Of a stretch of 64,000 nucleotides of DNA, positions 1 through 11,307 are shown one piece after another (the first letter of the stretch is position 1; every line of letters starts with the position of its first letter). Made by a program: the position numbers and the translations under genes. The DNA lies in contig CALYLX010000065.1 in NCBI GenBank assembly GCA_944990035.1, positions 1-64,000 of the forward strand. Reading direction: 5' to 3'. The DNA comes from Clitopilus passeckerianus. Lineage: Eukaryota; Basidiomycota; Agaricomycetes; Agaricales; Entolomataceae. Under the pieces are notes generated by a model that saw only the letters and a list, made by a program, of their open reading frames with translations, was not told the DNA's origin and did not search any database.

Positions 1-65
1 GTACTTCGTTCAGTTACGTATTGCTAAGGTTAATTGCGTCCTGTTACGAGAACTCATCAGCACCT
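1..65. other. Oxford Nanopore adapter and native barcode left in the assembly
   Basis: This is not genomic DNA. Bases 1-25 match the end of the Nanopore ligation adapter top strand. Bases 26-33 (AAGGTTAA) and 58-65 (CAGCACCT) match the two flanks used in native barcoding. The 24 bases between them (34-57, starting TTGCGTCC) match native barcode 20 as I remember it. Telomere repeats begin at the next base, so the molecule was ligated at or near the chromosome end. The adapter call is very secure; the barcode number rests on memory. Confidence 0.95.
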
Positions 66-197
66 AAACCCTAAACCCTAAACCCTAAACCCTAAACCCT
101 AAACCCTAAACCCTAAACCCTAAACCCTAAACCCTAAACCCTAAACCCTAAACCCTAAACCCTAAACCCTAAACCCTAAACCCTAAACCCTAAACCC
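66..197. repeat. Telomeric repeat array, (AAACCCT)n
   Basis: About 19 uninterrupted copies of the 7-mer AAACCCT. Read on the minus strand this is TTTAGGG running outward to the left end, the correct orientation for a left chromosome terminus. The array is short and bounded on the left by adapter, so its true length may be longer. The unit is the seven-base plant type, not the TTAGGG six-mer known from many fungi. Confidence 0.97.
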
Positions 198-1361
198 ACA
201 AGCTAGAATTGTCGGCTTGTTACTGGAACCAAATTTCAGGGTAATTGGTCGCAAGCCTAGATATGTATACCGTCCAATATCAGTTTGTAGTACATGGAAT
301 AACATGTCTGAACAACAGGAGTAAGAATTCAATGAGCAGCAGGGCTGGTAATTATGAAAAGCGGGGAATGAAAATTCGTGATTCAGGAGGGACAAGCAGA
401 GGGAAGCTGATGACGGATAGCCCCGAACAGAGCGTGAGTTATCCCCTAAAAGAGGTGCTCTGATCGCTGTGGGCAACGACGAGCGCGACAGCAGTAAATA
501 TACCCATGGGTAGAAGCCTATCTCCCAAAGGAAGTGTTTTGATCGCTGTGGGCAACGATGAGGGCAAGTGGCGGGAAATATTCCCATGGGTCTAGCGCCA
601 GTGAGCGACGCAATCGACGAAAGCGGGTGGTCGGGAGGCTATTTGCCGAGGTGGATGCACTGAGGTGCAGCCACTTGCACATTAGAGATGGGTCTCTAAT
701 AGAGACGATGTTGCAACGGGAATGATCTCTAATTAGAAATCATTCTTGCACCGATTTGCTATAATGGACTCTACTCTTCTCCTTTCTGTTTAGGAGTAAG
801 TGATACTCGTGCGCTCTTGTACACTGGTACACAACCATCAGCGTGATAATTTGCGCCTTAGCATTCATTTCTACTTAGTCCGATGGTTACACACTTAGCT
901 AGACTTAGATACTTGTGCCTGGATATCTACGACAGCATGATTAAGAGATTCTAAGATGATTATTGACTTAGCATTTCTTAGCATAATGCTAATCCAGGAT
1001 AAGTCGTGATAAGCCGTGATAAGTCGTGAAAAGACAAGAAAAGCAAGATCACCTCCCGCCGACGCCCACTATGTTCCACGGGATCACTGCATGTCTTCGA
1101 CAGTTTGCTCTCGGACGTAGAGAGCGAGGAGTAGACCTTGAGAGGAAGATGTAGCTGTAGTTCATTCATGTAGAGTCCATGTGTGTATGACCAACTTAGG
1201 ATTCATTCGTTTTCTAAACGCTGCGATTATCGGAGGAATTCTTGAAGTGATCGAAAAGGTGGAACTGTGAGGGTTTGGAAGTTCATCTATTCGTCATTGA
1301 GAATCATGAAAATATAAATAATATACTACACTATTACGGGCTATTAAACGAGAACGACTAC
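198..1361. other. Subtelomeric non-coding stretch
   Basis: No convincing gene. It holds the 79-bp tandem repeat at 442-599, small inverted repeats near 682-745 and short degenerate GATAAGTCGTG-like tandem units near 1000-1035. Short open frames here lack any recognisable domain. Confidence 0.7.
442..599. repeat. Two tandem copies of a ~79-bp subtelomeric unit
   Basis: Unit one (about 442-520) and unit two (about 521-599) share TGATCGCTGTGGGCAACGA and an AAATAT-CCCATGGGT block at matching offsets, with scattered substitutions between. They lie head to tail roughly 250 bases inside the telomere. The copies have diverged, so this is an old duplication. Confidence 0.8.
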
Positions 1362-3866
1362 TTAAGTCATGTATCTGAAGGAAGGAGACTGAGGTCCTAA
1401 GGCAAGCTCGTCGGTAGGAACATCCGCCGCCGTTTTGTTGACTTGTTGGACTCGATTCCTTCGCCGGTTCTCGTATCGCATGTAGAACCCGACACTGACA
1501 AAATTAAACTACGTCAGAACGTTACACTGTGTGATTGTCAAATGAACTTACCCAGCAACGAGAATCAAGGACAGTCCTTCAAATGCGGCTGTAAGAGAGA
1601 TCAATAAAAAACCTCTTGGATTGAAATAAGTCTAAGCTTACCACAAGTAGCGAGAGCTAATTCGAAACAGTTAGTAACAGAGCGATTGAGCAAGGTGTTT
1701 AAAGCTTACCTGGCACATACTTCGGTTCATCTTGTGCTCGGAAGATATTGGTAGAGATTAAACCGGCCGAATTAGAGAGTCCAACTACGAGAAGTAGGGC
1801 TTGTAAGCATGCTGAACCACGAGGTTTACACTTGACGCGTACCTAATATTGCGGATACGACTGCTCGCCGAGTCTCGTCCAAGGTATTATTTGTAAACCT
1901 GCGAATGCTCAGAATAACATTTGGGCCGTTCATGATCAATATCCTACCATGTGTTGACCAATACGGCAGGAACAAAAGCCTATGGAATTTCGTCAGAGGT
2001 TTGTTAGTCAAAGAAAGAGCAGTATTCTTACCCCAGCCGTAAGAAGGAAACAGGCGAAGTAAGCAACGCCTCCTTTTTTAAGCGGGTCGATGCAGATAAG
2101 GATGATGAACCCAATAAAGCCGATGATCACTCCGCCACAGCTATGGGAAGATTTAGATATGGTAGGTGTTCGTAGAGACGAGCGACGTACGTGTGGATAG
2201 ATCGCTCTCGAAAGCGGTCTGACGAAAGCGTGAATGCAAGAAGGATTACGATTCCAACCAGACTGGGAGCAACGACGAAGAGGTTCGTCTTGATCGGGGA
2301 GTATCCCAGGCCGAAAACGATTTGAGGAAGGAAAACGCCGACACTAGAAAGGGGAACACCGAGAGAAAGGGATATCAATGCCCAAATCCTGCGCGGGAAA
2401 TATCGAATGAGCATCCGAGAACTGTTTAATGAGACGGCACACGTACCAGTATAAAGGCTCCTTGAAAGGCTGGAATGCGTCTCGGATATTCAATTTTTCG
2501 ACAGCAGAACTTGAAGCGTCAGCCAAGATACGTGCTTTCGCGATGGCCTTCTCGTCTTCCGTCAAACGGCTCCATGTCGAGGGACTCCGTGGAAGAATCA
2601 GATAGGCAAAGACTCCAGCCAGCAAGGTGCAGCCGCCTAGGGTTGGTTTAGACACAGATCACCGAAACGGAGTCGATATACGAACCTTGGATCCAGAAGA
2701 GGAATTGCCATCCGTGGTATTTCGAGTGTTCGATATGGAATACACCAAAGGCGACGAGACCTGGTTACGGTAGTTGTGTCAGAATCCCGCTGTCGTCATG
2801 CCTGGGAAGCAGCTCACCCGAAAATGCAAGAGCCAGAGCGCCAGCAGCTATTCAAAGTTTAATATTGTTTCCCATCCAGAAGATACGACCTAGGCCTCAC
2901 CAAAGAAAAGGGCGATGCGAAGACCAAGTTCATTTCGCCTGTAAAACGTTGAAAGGTAATAAATCTAATCTCGTTTATCAGCGCCTGCATTGCTATCGTT
3001 GTGTCTCGGGCATGAGACTTACCGTCCCTGGAAGAACAGCCGATTGGAATGTCCCAAGGAAAAAGCGGATCGCGAAAACCTCTGTATTCGAGTTAGAACT
3101 GAGTAATGTCGTGCATTGAGTTCAGCTTACGAGAAAAGTTTTTCGCAGATGCCGTCAAGATAGACCTTGACAGGGAGCGTGAGCCAGCATCGCCATGTCT
3201 GATGAACGTACTCACAGAATACCCTAGTAAATGATGAGTTAGTGACGGAAAATCAGGACGTAACGTTAGACTTACGAATCCTAACATCATGACTGGAAGT
3301 ACTCTGGCAGCCGAGAAATACTTGGCGAGAAGAGCGATCGGCGTGCCAAAGCTGAGAAATAGGATAAGTCGTTGATTCCGAGGCTACAGGGATAACGTAC
3401 ACAGTGAAAGGAACCTGTCCAGCCGTTTAGCAGGCCATAATGTATACAGGAAATGGGTTGAACTTACGAAGAACACCATCACGAGAATGTAGTACTATGG
3501 GTGATTCGAAGGTCAGATTTCTTGTAAGCACCGTTTAGGTAGGTAGATGATTCGCATACCTGATTTCCTGTCAGCCCGATATCCTTGTCCCAGCCACCGG
3601 TCTTTGCATTTCCTACGTTCCCCAAGTCGAATTCGGTGAATAGGAACCTGGGAATAATTCTAAGACCATTATCTCGTTATGATCCATTAAGTCACTTACA
3701 TGAGCATCAAGGGAGGCATGATCAACAGGTCGAACTTGCGTACAAGACGACGCTCGTCCTTGACTGAGAAAGACAGAAGCAGCTTTTTCTCGGAGATGTC
3801 GGTGACATCAGTGCGAGAGCTGACAGCAGTGCAGTAGGCGTCCTCGCGAGCTTCCTTAGAGTCCAT
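1362..3866 (-). CDS. MFS transporter, Dal5-like anion:cation symporter family
   Basis: A spliced membrane transporter, expected in the plasma membrane and importing an organic anion such as allantoate, nicotinate or a vitamin; the substrate cannot be read from sequence. The start at 3866 gives an N-terminus beginning MDSKEARED, followed by a cytosolic stretch ending KDERRLVRKFDLLIMPPLML, the family's entry into helix 1. After an intron comes FTEFDLGNVGNAK, then GWDKDIGLTGNQ, both typical of Dal5 relatives. Later exons carry VGVFLPQIVFGLGYSPIKTN, SDRFRERS and AFVPAVLVNTW. The protein ends with FYMRYENRRRN and a polar tail, stop at 1362-1364. There are about ten short GT-AG introns. All expected blocks are present in order and no disabling change was seen. 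It is the most distal intact gene on this arm; subtelomeric transporters are common in fungi. Confidence 0.88.
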
Positions 3867-5300
3867 CTCGAGAAGAAGTAGGGTCCGGTGGTGTAGTTTT
3901 CAGGGATGAGATACGAGCTTATATAGATGCTTGCCGCCGTGAGCGGCTTGGAGGCACCTTCGCTATGTTTTACGTTCATCATCTCATTTCTCTGGGAATA
4001 GAAAACAGGAACATACCTGACGCCACATAGTTGCTCCTGGAAAAGATGGAGGTGATTCTAGTCAATGGTGTTCGCAAGGGAACGTGGCTGACCCACAATA
4101 AACTTCCGGTTGAGGATACTCGACCTCGACTCGGAGCTGATGATGAGACGGCATGGTCTACGGCAAAGTGATAGAAATGGAAATCGTTGAATTGGCGGCC
4201 GTCAGTGGCAGTGTCACTGTCAATGGATGTTGGACCATCGGTATACCATCGACAAAAGATTCCTTTGCAATTGAGTTGAGTTCAGCTGCCTGCCATTTCC
4301 GACAATGCATGTTTGTACCACATTCTTATACCTGGAAAGCTCTAAGCATTGAGAAGGCTTCGTCTGATGCCCGTTTAGTCAGCCATAAGAAACGTTAGGC
4401 GGGCACCCGACATGAATCTGCAGAAGGCCGGCGCATAACAAACGGCATCGTCCAGGTACTGTTCAGGCAACCAACCTTCCGCCTATAACCACATCTACTT
4501 CGTCCATGTACACCCCCTTAACACGGGGTTACCAAAATGCGAGTCGAGCTCAGGAGGGTCGTGAGCGTCATGGGCTGTGTTCTCGTTGTCACGACATAAA
4601 ACATGATCTCTCCATCGATTTGCCAAAGGTGGTATGTTTGTGATGGATCCTACTTCCAAATTATTGTGATAAGAGGTGTCGGCAAACGAGGTGGAGGAGA
4701 TACCTTAGGAACTAGAATTATCGCATCTTGAGCTGTAATTGGGTTCGTCGACTATCTTGTCTGATGAAACAAAGAACTTGGAATCTTCATCAGTAGTTAC
4801 CCAATTTTCCGTTAGCCTGCCACCATACGCACGACCTCGCTTTTGCTTCTCTGGACTATGAAGGCATCTATGGAGCTAACATTTGTTCAGAACGTCACCG
4901 CGACGGTAATAGACAAATTAATAGACAAATCTTTGGTGATTTCGAGTACCAAGATGAGAGGGATCGGGACAATTGCTAAACATGACATGAGGTAGAATCC
5001 TGAACTGTATGTAGCGAACAAAGTTTCATGTGTTGTACATTGAAGTGATAGGTGATACAAGCACGATAGGCACCAAGGATAATACGGATGGTAGTGGGGA
5101 AAACCAAGATGAGAACGAAAGTGTCCAGAAAACGTGGTGTATAAGGAATCTCATGATCGAAATACCGAGCAGTCCCATGGGTCAGGGGAGGGTCACCTTC
5201 AATGGATGGTGGGCCGTCTTATCCGCCGGACGAAGAAAATATCGAGATTGACATATGGGGAGACGAGGCCCTGGGAGCCTTGCAAAACCGATCTCGGTTG
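3867..5300. other. Intergenic stretch with weak internal duplication
   Basis: No gene recognised. Parts of 4150-4400 and 5030-5250 resemble each other (for example GTCACTGTCAATGGATG near 4215 and GTCACCTTCAATGGATG near 5191), suggesting an old degraded duplication about 1 kb apart. Open frames here have no recognisable domain. Confidence 0.5.
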
Positions 5301-5324
5301 GGGAAATTGGCTCCTTTCAATAGA

Positions 5325-7009
5325 TCATTGCTTGAGGGACGAATGAGAAGCCACTGTGGACGGGGCAGGAGAGATGTTGTACGTGGGCCCATAGCCCTCT
5401 AAGAAAGCTCTTGCTTTGTGCATCAGGCCGGATGCACCGGGGTGAGCGCTCCAATCCACATGCTTGTCATCCCAAGCAGGGGTGGTAGTTGAGGCATCTG
5501 GATCGTAAACGGCTACAGACATGCATGTCAGACCAGCGGTGACGACAGGATATGGATCAACATACCTCTAAGCCTACATCTTCAGTAATAGGCAGGTCAA
5601 GATTGCTTTCATGGATGGGCTCCAAATCGTCACCTGCATCGCCTCCGGCTGAATTCCAGATGGGGACGGCGACACCAGGCCTCGTTTCTTTGGCGAGCTT
5701 CCACTTCTTGCCATGGGAGTGTAATGGTTGGTGAACCGCGGTCGTGGCCATGGCAGGTGATAGCGTATCTTGACCGTTGTGACCATGACCAGAGGGTTGG
5801 AGACGCGCCAAATGAGGACTTGCATATGTAGGTGTGAGACCTTGAAGAGCGACTTGCTTTCTTGACAAAGGCCAAGGTCCAGGCGGTGGGCAGCACGACA
5901 ATGTGCCGCAGGGAAAATCATCGCCGGCATCGAGCTTGTAGACGCTGCTGTATGTGGCATTGGTGACCGACAGTCTAACGCTGACGCTGGAGATGACCTT
6001 TTGTGCCAATGGGTGAAAGGTATAGCTGTGGTGGCGAAAGCGCCTGCATGTTCCTCGACATCTTCACTGGGAGGAGGGCCTTGGCCTAGAATGTAGGGGC
6101 GAACGTCTTGACGCGACAGCTGGGATATGGTACCTCCCATTCGGATTTGTCGGGGTGAAGGTCCAGGTATAAATGGCCGTCGTCCAGGGTCTTGACCATG
6201 AGGGCGAGGACTAGGAGAACGAGCTCCGGGAATGGGTAACGGCCGTGCTGGCCATCCATTCATCGTCCCTCTCCTGGCCATAGGGGAGGTATTAGGCGTT
6301 GGGTACAGAACGCGTCCACGTCACATTCGTTGGCGATGGATGGCGTTGCAGGATGGCGTGATGGTGAGATTCCAGGGGAAGACGCGGCGGGCGACGGTGC
6401 AGATGATATAATAGTCGAATGTCCATTATATGTTGGTATTGCACTCAGGACTCCTGCTTCCGTGGATGGACCTGATCGCATTTGGCAGCTTGCGGCCATT
6501 TCCCCATTCCTAGACCGCCAGTCTTCCCTTCCAGCTCTCAACTTCTTGAAAGTTGAGGTGGCGCACGGCCGAGCGGTCAAGGCGCAGCAATCGTGAACAC
6601 AGGGCTTGATGCGTTGCAGCATGCGGGAGTTGGGACCGCTGGCATGCGCTCGTGGTTGCAACGACTTGTAGGCCCGTAACGGGAGGTAGGGAGTTGGACC
6701 AGCTCGACGTTGATGTTCCTCAATATCAGCACTCGCACTTGGAAGGGCGCTTGGACGAGAAACGAGGAGAGCCAAATGTCTTGATGTCACCGCTGGAGAA
6801 CCAGCTACTAGCCGCGGTCTGGAGGGTGGTGTCGGGCGGAGGATGGGTAGCTGTTCGCTCCAGAGAAGGAAACGGTGGGCTGGGAGCGCAGCTCGACCAA
6901 CAGGTGTCGTTGATGCTTTTGAATCCGTTGGTGTCACTGGTCTTGGCATAGGTCGTGGTGACGGAGGGAGGAGAGGGGTGGCGGGTGGCAGAACCCACCC
7001 AGGCGACAT
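5325..7009 (-). other. Proline/serine-rich coding-like fragments, unrecognised
   Basis: Several minus-strand open frames overlap: 5325-5522, 5557-6009, 5574-6281 and 6260-7009. They are rich in Pro, Ser, Ala and His, as in disordered fungal proteins. One stretch (about 5557-5990) reads coherently through SSVYKLDAGDDFPC to DLEPIHESNLDLPITEDVG. A further coherent block at about 5400-5520 contains YDPDASTTTPAWDD. The apparent splice joins I tested do not keep one frame across the pieces. It is either an unresolved multi-exon gene for a disordered protein or a decayed gene. No function is assigned. Confidence 0.3.
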
Positions 7010-7347
7010 TCCTGGAGGTCAAGGGCGACGTTTGTTGATGCGGGAGGGTGGGAGATATTCCGAAGGAGAGGGACGGTTGTGCTGATGTGCATGCAAATGT
7101 TCTTGGACAACTGGCTCTGTGGATGAAGGGACTATTTTCGCGACGAGAACGCCAGGCTCCGTCCTGCCAAGGTATCCTGTATCTGCAGCCGCTAGATGCC
7201 TCGAGCTCTTGGTTGGCTTCAGCTCGGTTCAGCTATTGCCCTGCTATGGTCTAGGTCCATCCGGAGTCGTAGCATTTGGCTTGACTAGGAAGCTTAGGGC
7301 GTCGTTGGGCCCAGCCTTGATAACGCCATTCAAATATCCAGCATTTT

Positions 7348-7830
7348 CTATAACTCTGGGGTATTTGCTGCCTTGAGTTTCGCGAAGGGTATTTGCACCG
7401 GATGAAAGCGCCAGTCCGGATTGGTTCGGGGGAGATGTTGGATCATTTCCTCCCATTTCACTGTGCCAGAGGTGGTAAGAGTCTTCGAAACTCTTCGCTG
7501 TATGTATTGCATAAGCCTTAGGAATTTCAAGACGACGTTTCATATACGTACCTGCGATTCTGAACAGATTCAAGTTGCTTCATTCTCGCTTGGTGGCTGC
7601 TCGCTGCGACCGAATGAAAGCCGGGCGGAATCCCGCGCCAGACGCTAGTCTTTCAGGAGTTACGACTTTTGCAAAGGTTTGCCATAGTCCGTGGCTGCAG
7701 CTGGACGAAGGAGCCTTGAGGATGCCATAGAGTTGACGGACTGTGTGGCGATAGGTCAGGGAAGGTCCGTGCTCAGGCCGTTCCCACAGTTCGGCACTGC
7801 GCTCTTCCGACGTCCGTTGATGGGATCCTC
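7348..7830 (-). pseudogene. Coding-like exon pieces, possible gene remnant
   Basis: Two coherent minus-strand blocks. The upstream one (about 7630-7820) reads SAELWERPEHGPSLTYRHT, then a stretch ending KREstop. The downstream one (about 7348-7500) reads VKWEEMIQHLPRTNPDWRF and ends at a stop near 7348. They lie in different frames and the joins I tried lead to stops, so either an exon is missing from my model or the gene is broken. The WEEM-...-NPDWRF pattern faintly recalls FF-type domains, but not enough for a call. Confidence 0.3.
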
Positions 7831-8114
7831 AACTCGCATCTCCTTTGGCCACGACGATTGCCTGTAAACATCCGCGTATTTCTGAAGTGCTTTGAGCTTA
7901 ATCCTTCAGGCGGATATCATTTACTTTCATTATTCCCACCGCCGAAAAGATATAAGCGATTCAAGGGTAAAATAAGGCTTAGTAAATCGAAGTCGACAGC
8001 GATCAGACCAAACCACCTCAGAAGGTTTCGTCAGTTCCAAGCCTATTACTCCTCCTCCACTCTGGACAAGAGAAAATTACCAACAGGTAAGCCAAGTTCA
8101 TTTTTGGAGAAGTC

Positions 8115-8581
8115 TCAGGGCCGTTCGAGGATTCTAATTTGATTATTCCTTTTCAGTTGCAGTTCAGAAGCAGTGAAGCACGACCAATCAGAAGAAACGT
8201 CAACACGCTTCATATACATAATGATTGCGACACCAAATCGATCGTCCTCGACCCCAGGATAGCTATTCGGAGCATATAAAACACTGCCGTCGCGGCATGG
8301 ACTGGAAGCAACCACTCATTTGGCTCCCTTGTTCTCTTTGTCGTCAAAACTAAGTGACAGCAGTAACGGAAGAAGTCCAGCTTACCGACTTCCTCTGCAT
8401 CAAGAAATTTCTCGTGGAGCGTTCCACGTAAATATCCATCTGCCGTTACCCCGGCTATCTTCTTCGTTGAACCCCAGAAATCGTCGGAGGAAAGAATCAA
8501 ACTGAATGGTTTGGGCTGTTCGGATGTTGGCCCCTCAAAGTCTTTCATGTTCGCCGAGACATTGGAAGAAGTGGGGAGCAT
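8115..8581 (-). CDS. Hypothetical protein, two-exon fragment
   Basis: Exon one starts at ATG 8581 and includes FSLILSSDDFWGSTKKIAG and GYLRGTLHEKFLDAEEV, ending at a GTAAGC donor. A second coherent block around 8140-8290 includes SYPGVEDDRFGVAIIMYM and ends at a stop near 8115. The splice between them is plausible but unproven, and an upstream exon may exist. I do not recognise the family. It sits between the broken region on its left and the secreted-protein gene on its right. Confidence 0.4.
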
Positions 8582-8877
8582 GCTTCAAAAATGCTAAGAG
8601 CAATCCCAATGTAACGACTGGCAACGTCTCCCCTCGCGGGTCCTGGTATACGCTCACCAAGGCTTCGCTTATCTTCATTATTGACCTGTTTCGTTGAGAG
8701 CAGGTCTAGGCCGTTACGCAAGAAAGGCGGTTCTAGTCCACCCCGCATGCTCAGACTACGGCGGCCGTGTTCCACTGTCTGTCAAATGGCTCCAATACTA
8801 CGAACCTGGCCAAATTCCTGGAGTCTGTCTGGAGGTGGCACACTGTGTTTCTATTTGGTCGGCAGACGATGGAGGAG

Positions 8878-8884
8878 TATAAAA
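8878..8884 (+). promoter_or_regulatory. TATA box of the small secreted protein gene
   Basis: TATAAAA lies about 60 bases before the ATG at 8939, a usual distance for a strongly expressed fungal gene. Confidence 0.6.
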
Positions 8885-8938
8885 GGTTGGCGAACTCTAG
8901 GTGTATTTCTCATCTTCTACGCTCAAACCAAGCAAATA

Positions 8939-9221
8939 ATGAAGTTCTCTATCACCTCGCCTCTCTTCGTCGTTGCTAGTATCTTCATCGGCGCAGTCAC
9001 TGCGTCAGCCATTCCTGGGCCTTTGGACGAACCTAGGTGTCTGACCGCTTCGCTTTTCATGCGAATTCTATGCTAATTACGGCGTTATAGCCCCTGCTCG
9101 ACGCGCTAAATGTTCTGGACGCTGCGGTCCTGGCGGTCCTAACGGCGCTGACTATTGCGAATACGGTTGCATCTGCAACCTACTCATAGGCGTCAGTGAC
9201 AGTTTTCTCATACCTACATAA
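8939..9221 (+). CDS. Small secreted Cys-containing protein
   Basis: The first exon encodes a clear signal peptide: MKFSITS, a hydrophobic core, then an Ala-Ser-Ala cleavage region near residue 23. After an intron of about 60 bases comes a glycine-rich mature part with five cysteines spaced C-x3-C-x10-C-x3-C-x-C, stop at 9219-9221. The total is roughly 70-80 residues. The preferred AG|GTGTCT donor puts the second exon out of frame and stops early. A donor one base later (GT|GTCTGA, weak) restores the Cys frame. The gene may therefore use a poor splice site or carry a small frame defect. A TATA box supports expression. Probable role is a secreted effector or antimicrobial-type peptide, inferred only from size and signal. 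Confidence 0.55.
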
Positions 9222-9721
9222 TGCCTTTTCTAATTTGTGCTCGTTTGCTTTCGTTTCTTGGGCCCCGACAGTGTCTCTGAGCTCATCTCCAAGCTCCTTT
9301 TTATTGCTTCTGAAGTATAAACCATATATGATGTGAATAACCTGGAGGTTACGATGTACCGGCTTGTTGTCAAAGAAATCAACGTGTATTCAATAACTTA
9401 TGAAACAAATGGGTCTTACTTGACTTGTTCTCTACACCTAAATCGATGCACCGGATTATGGAATACATTGTGCCTAACAGCTATTATTCGATCCCCTTAT
9501 CCCCATCCCCAAGAGCGTGATGTCTCCTGAAACATCTAATCGGCCTACAATTGGCCTAGTGATAATCCTTCCTGGACCTTGCATCGCACCGGATTGGTCT
9601 GGTCTGGAACGTCGTCATAGCCTCACGACCCCATGACCCAGCCTCGTTGCAAACTCGTGGCGGCGCCGATTTCCAAGATAACTGCAGAATCCACGCAGTA
9701 GACACTCACCTTACATCCACC
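9222..9721. other. Intergenic region, no gene seen
   Basis: A 3' region of the secreted-protein gene and the promoter of the oxygenase-like gene. Nothing else recognised. Confidence 0.6.
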
Positions 9722-11307
9722 ATGAACTCGATGCCAACGGCCAGAATTGCTTCACCCACTCCCAGCAGACTTTCCGATCAAAGCCTGCCTCAGAGTGTGG
9801 TTGAATTCCAGGTCGAACGGGTACTCAAGTCGCCAGTAAAGCAACACAGATCAACGCTCTCGGATCAAAATTACGAGGAGGCAGCACTTTATCGTGAATC
9901 TGTTGGTCGTTTCCTTACAGCCAAGGATCGGCCCTTCTCAGTCTCTGGGAGGATTCCTTTGGATTCGTCGCAGCTGGTGCTCTTCTTCCGGTCAAAGGTA
10001 ACTACGATCATTTCACTCCACGAACGTTATTGACTTGAAGCACAGAGCGGCATCACGCATTCATTGGATTTCCCTGTTGATGTCGACTATAACTCTCCTC
10101 CCGCCCTCGATGTACTGATCGCAGCCTGCCGTCCCCACCAAACATCCGAGTTTGACGACTATCCAGAGCGTGAATCCCTATTCTACCCGCCAAACCTTCC
10201 TCTCAGCGCGAGTCTTGATATCGCCAATCATCCTATACTCGATGCCATTCGTTCGACATTGTTCCCTCATCTTCCCCCCGGGAATTATCTAAACGCCGTT
10301 CGAGATAAGCTCGAAGTCGTTGGTGCAGGTGGTAGGATGACGCCTCAGCCTCGTTCGTTAAGGAGCGATGGACGTTCGGCCACAATCATCATTACCCTTC
10401 CAGTACGCTTCCGCGGTGGTGCCTTGGTCGTCACGAACCCAGAGGGAAACGTGGAGAAATACCTCGGTCGTGGAGGAAAGAACGGAGATGTCGAATGGGC
10501 CGCTTTCTTACCTGACTGCGAGTACGAGGTTGAGACGGTTGAACGAGGGTGCCGGCTCTCCCTCTCGTATGCAGTGTTTCTTCGAAGTTTCGAGATGTCA
10601 ACCATTGCTCCTGACCCGCTACTCCAACCGAGCGACATCTTCCTCGACCTTCTTGCTCCCATTCTCAACCTCACCCGTGGGCGAAAGATCGGATTCCTTC
10701 TCAACTATGACTACCCAATCAATCCTTCGGAAGAGCTTGCGGAATCACTCATCCCTCTCGTACGTACCCCCTCTTTCTCGTTATTGAAGGCTTCGACTTA
10801 TCGACCTGACCATAGCTGAAAGCCGGCGACGCGCTGTTGTATACCGCTCTGAAGCTTTATAAGCTTACACCCGCTTTCCACTGGACTGCTGGAGGCTACC
10901 TTTGGCCTGCCGATCATGTCGTCGCTATCCCTGGGGAAGAACACCCACCACCCCACCAGCCGCCTCCGCAAGCCAACCCTAGATTCCCAACGCCCTCTCA
11001 ATCTGGTCGAAAGGGTCAAGGTCAAGGTCACGGGCAAGGTCACGGCTCTGCTAGCGTACCTCCGGTGCAAGGCGTTTTCAACAATGCGTATCCAGAAAGC
11101 GACGCAGGAAGTGACGGTAGCTCCCTTCGGGCACGAGTGGAAGAGAGTGGTGCTATATCTCTGGCTGATTCGGATATCACGATCCTCACCGACCAGAACC
11201 AGAACGCGACGGAACCTCTCGTTGGGAAAGAGCGGGTCTACTTTGTCTCTAATGGCGATTTGGAGAAGCTGGTCGTGAATGCCCTCATCGTAGCGTTTGT
11301 TCCATGA
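9722..11307 (+). CDS. 2OG-Fe(II) oxygenase-like domain protein
   Basis: Three exons (9722-9997, 10046-10759, 10816-11307) join in frame with consensus splice sites. The start at 9722 has a good context (CCACCATGA). The pattern is that of fungal prolyl-4-hydroxylase-like proteins: PFSVSGRIPLDSSQLVLFF, then KSGITHSLDFPVD, a central RFRGGALVV strand, WAAFLPDCEYEVETVERGC and a following LSLSYAVFLRSF strand. These form the double-stranded beta-helix core. In many relatives the third block reads CEHEV and ends GHR-TLTY. Here His is replaced by Tyr and Cys, so metal binding may be altered or lost, although a fungal subfamily may share this change. The C-terminal third is Pro/His/Gln-rich and disordered. 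Substrate unknown; probably nuclear or cytosolic. Confidence 0.75.

Noticed and set aside
183..587. Open frame of 134 residues on the minus strand starting in the telomere repeat
   Set aside because: It runs through the tandem repeat and telomere edge, with no domain and repeat-driven composition.
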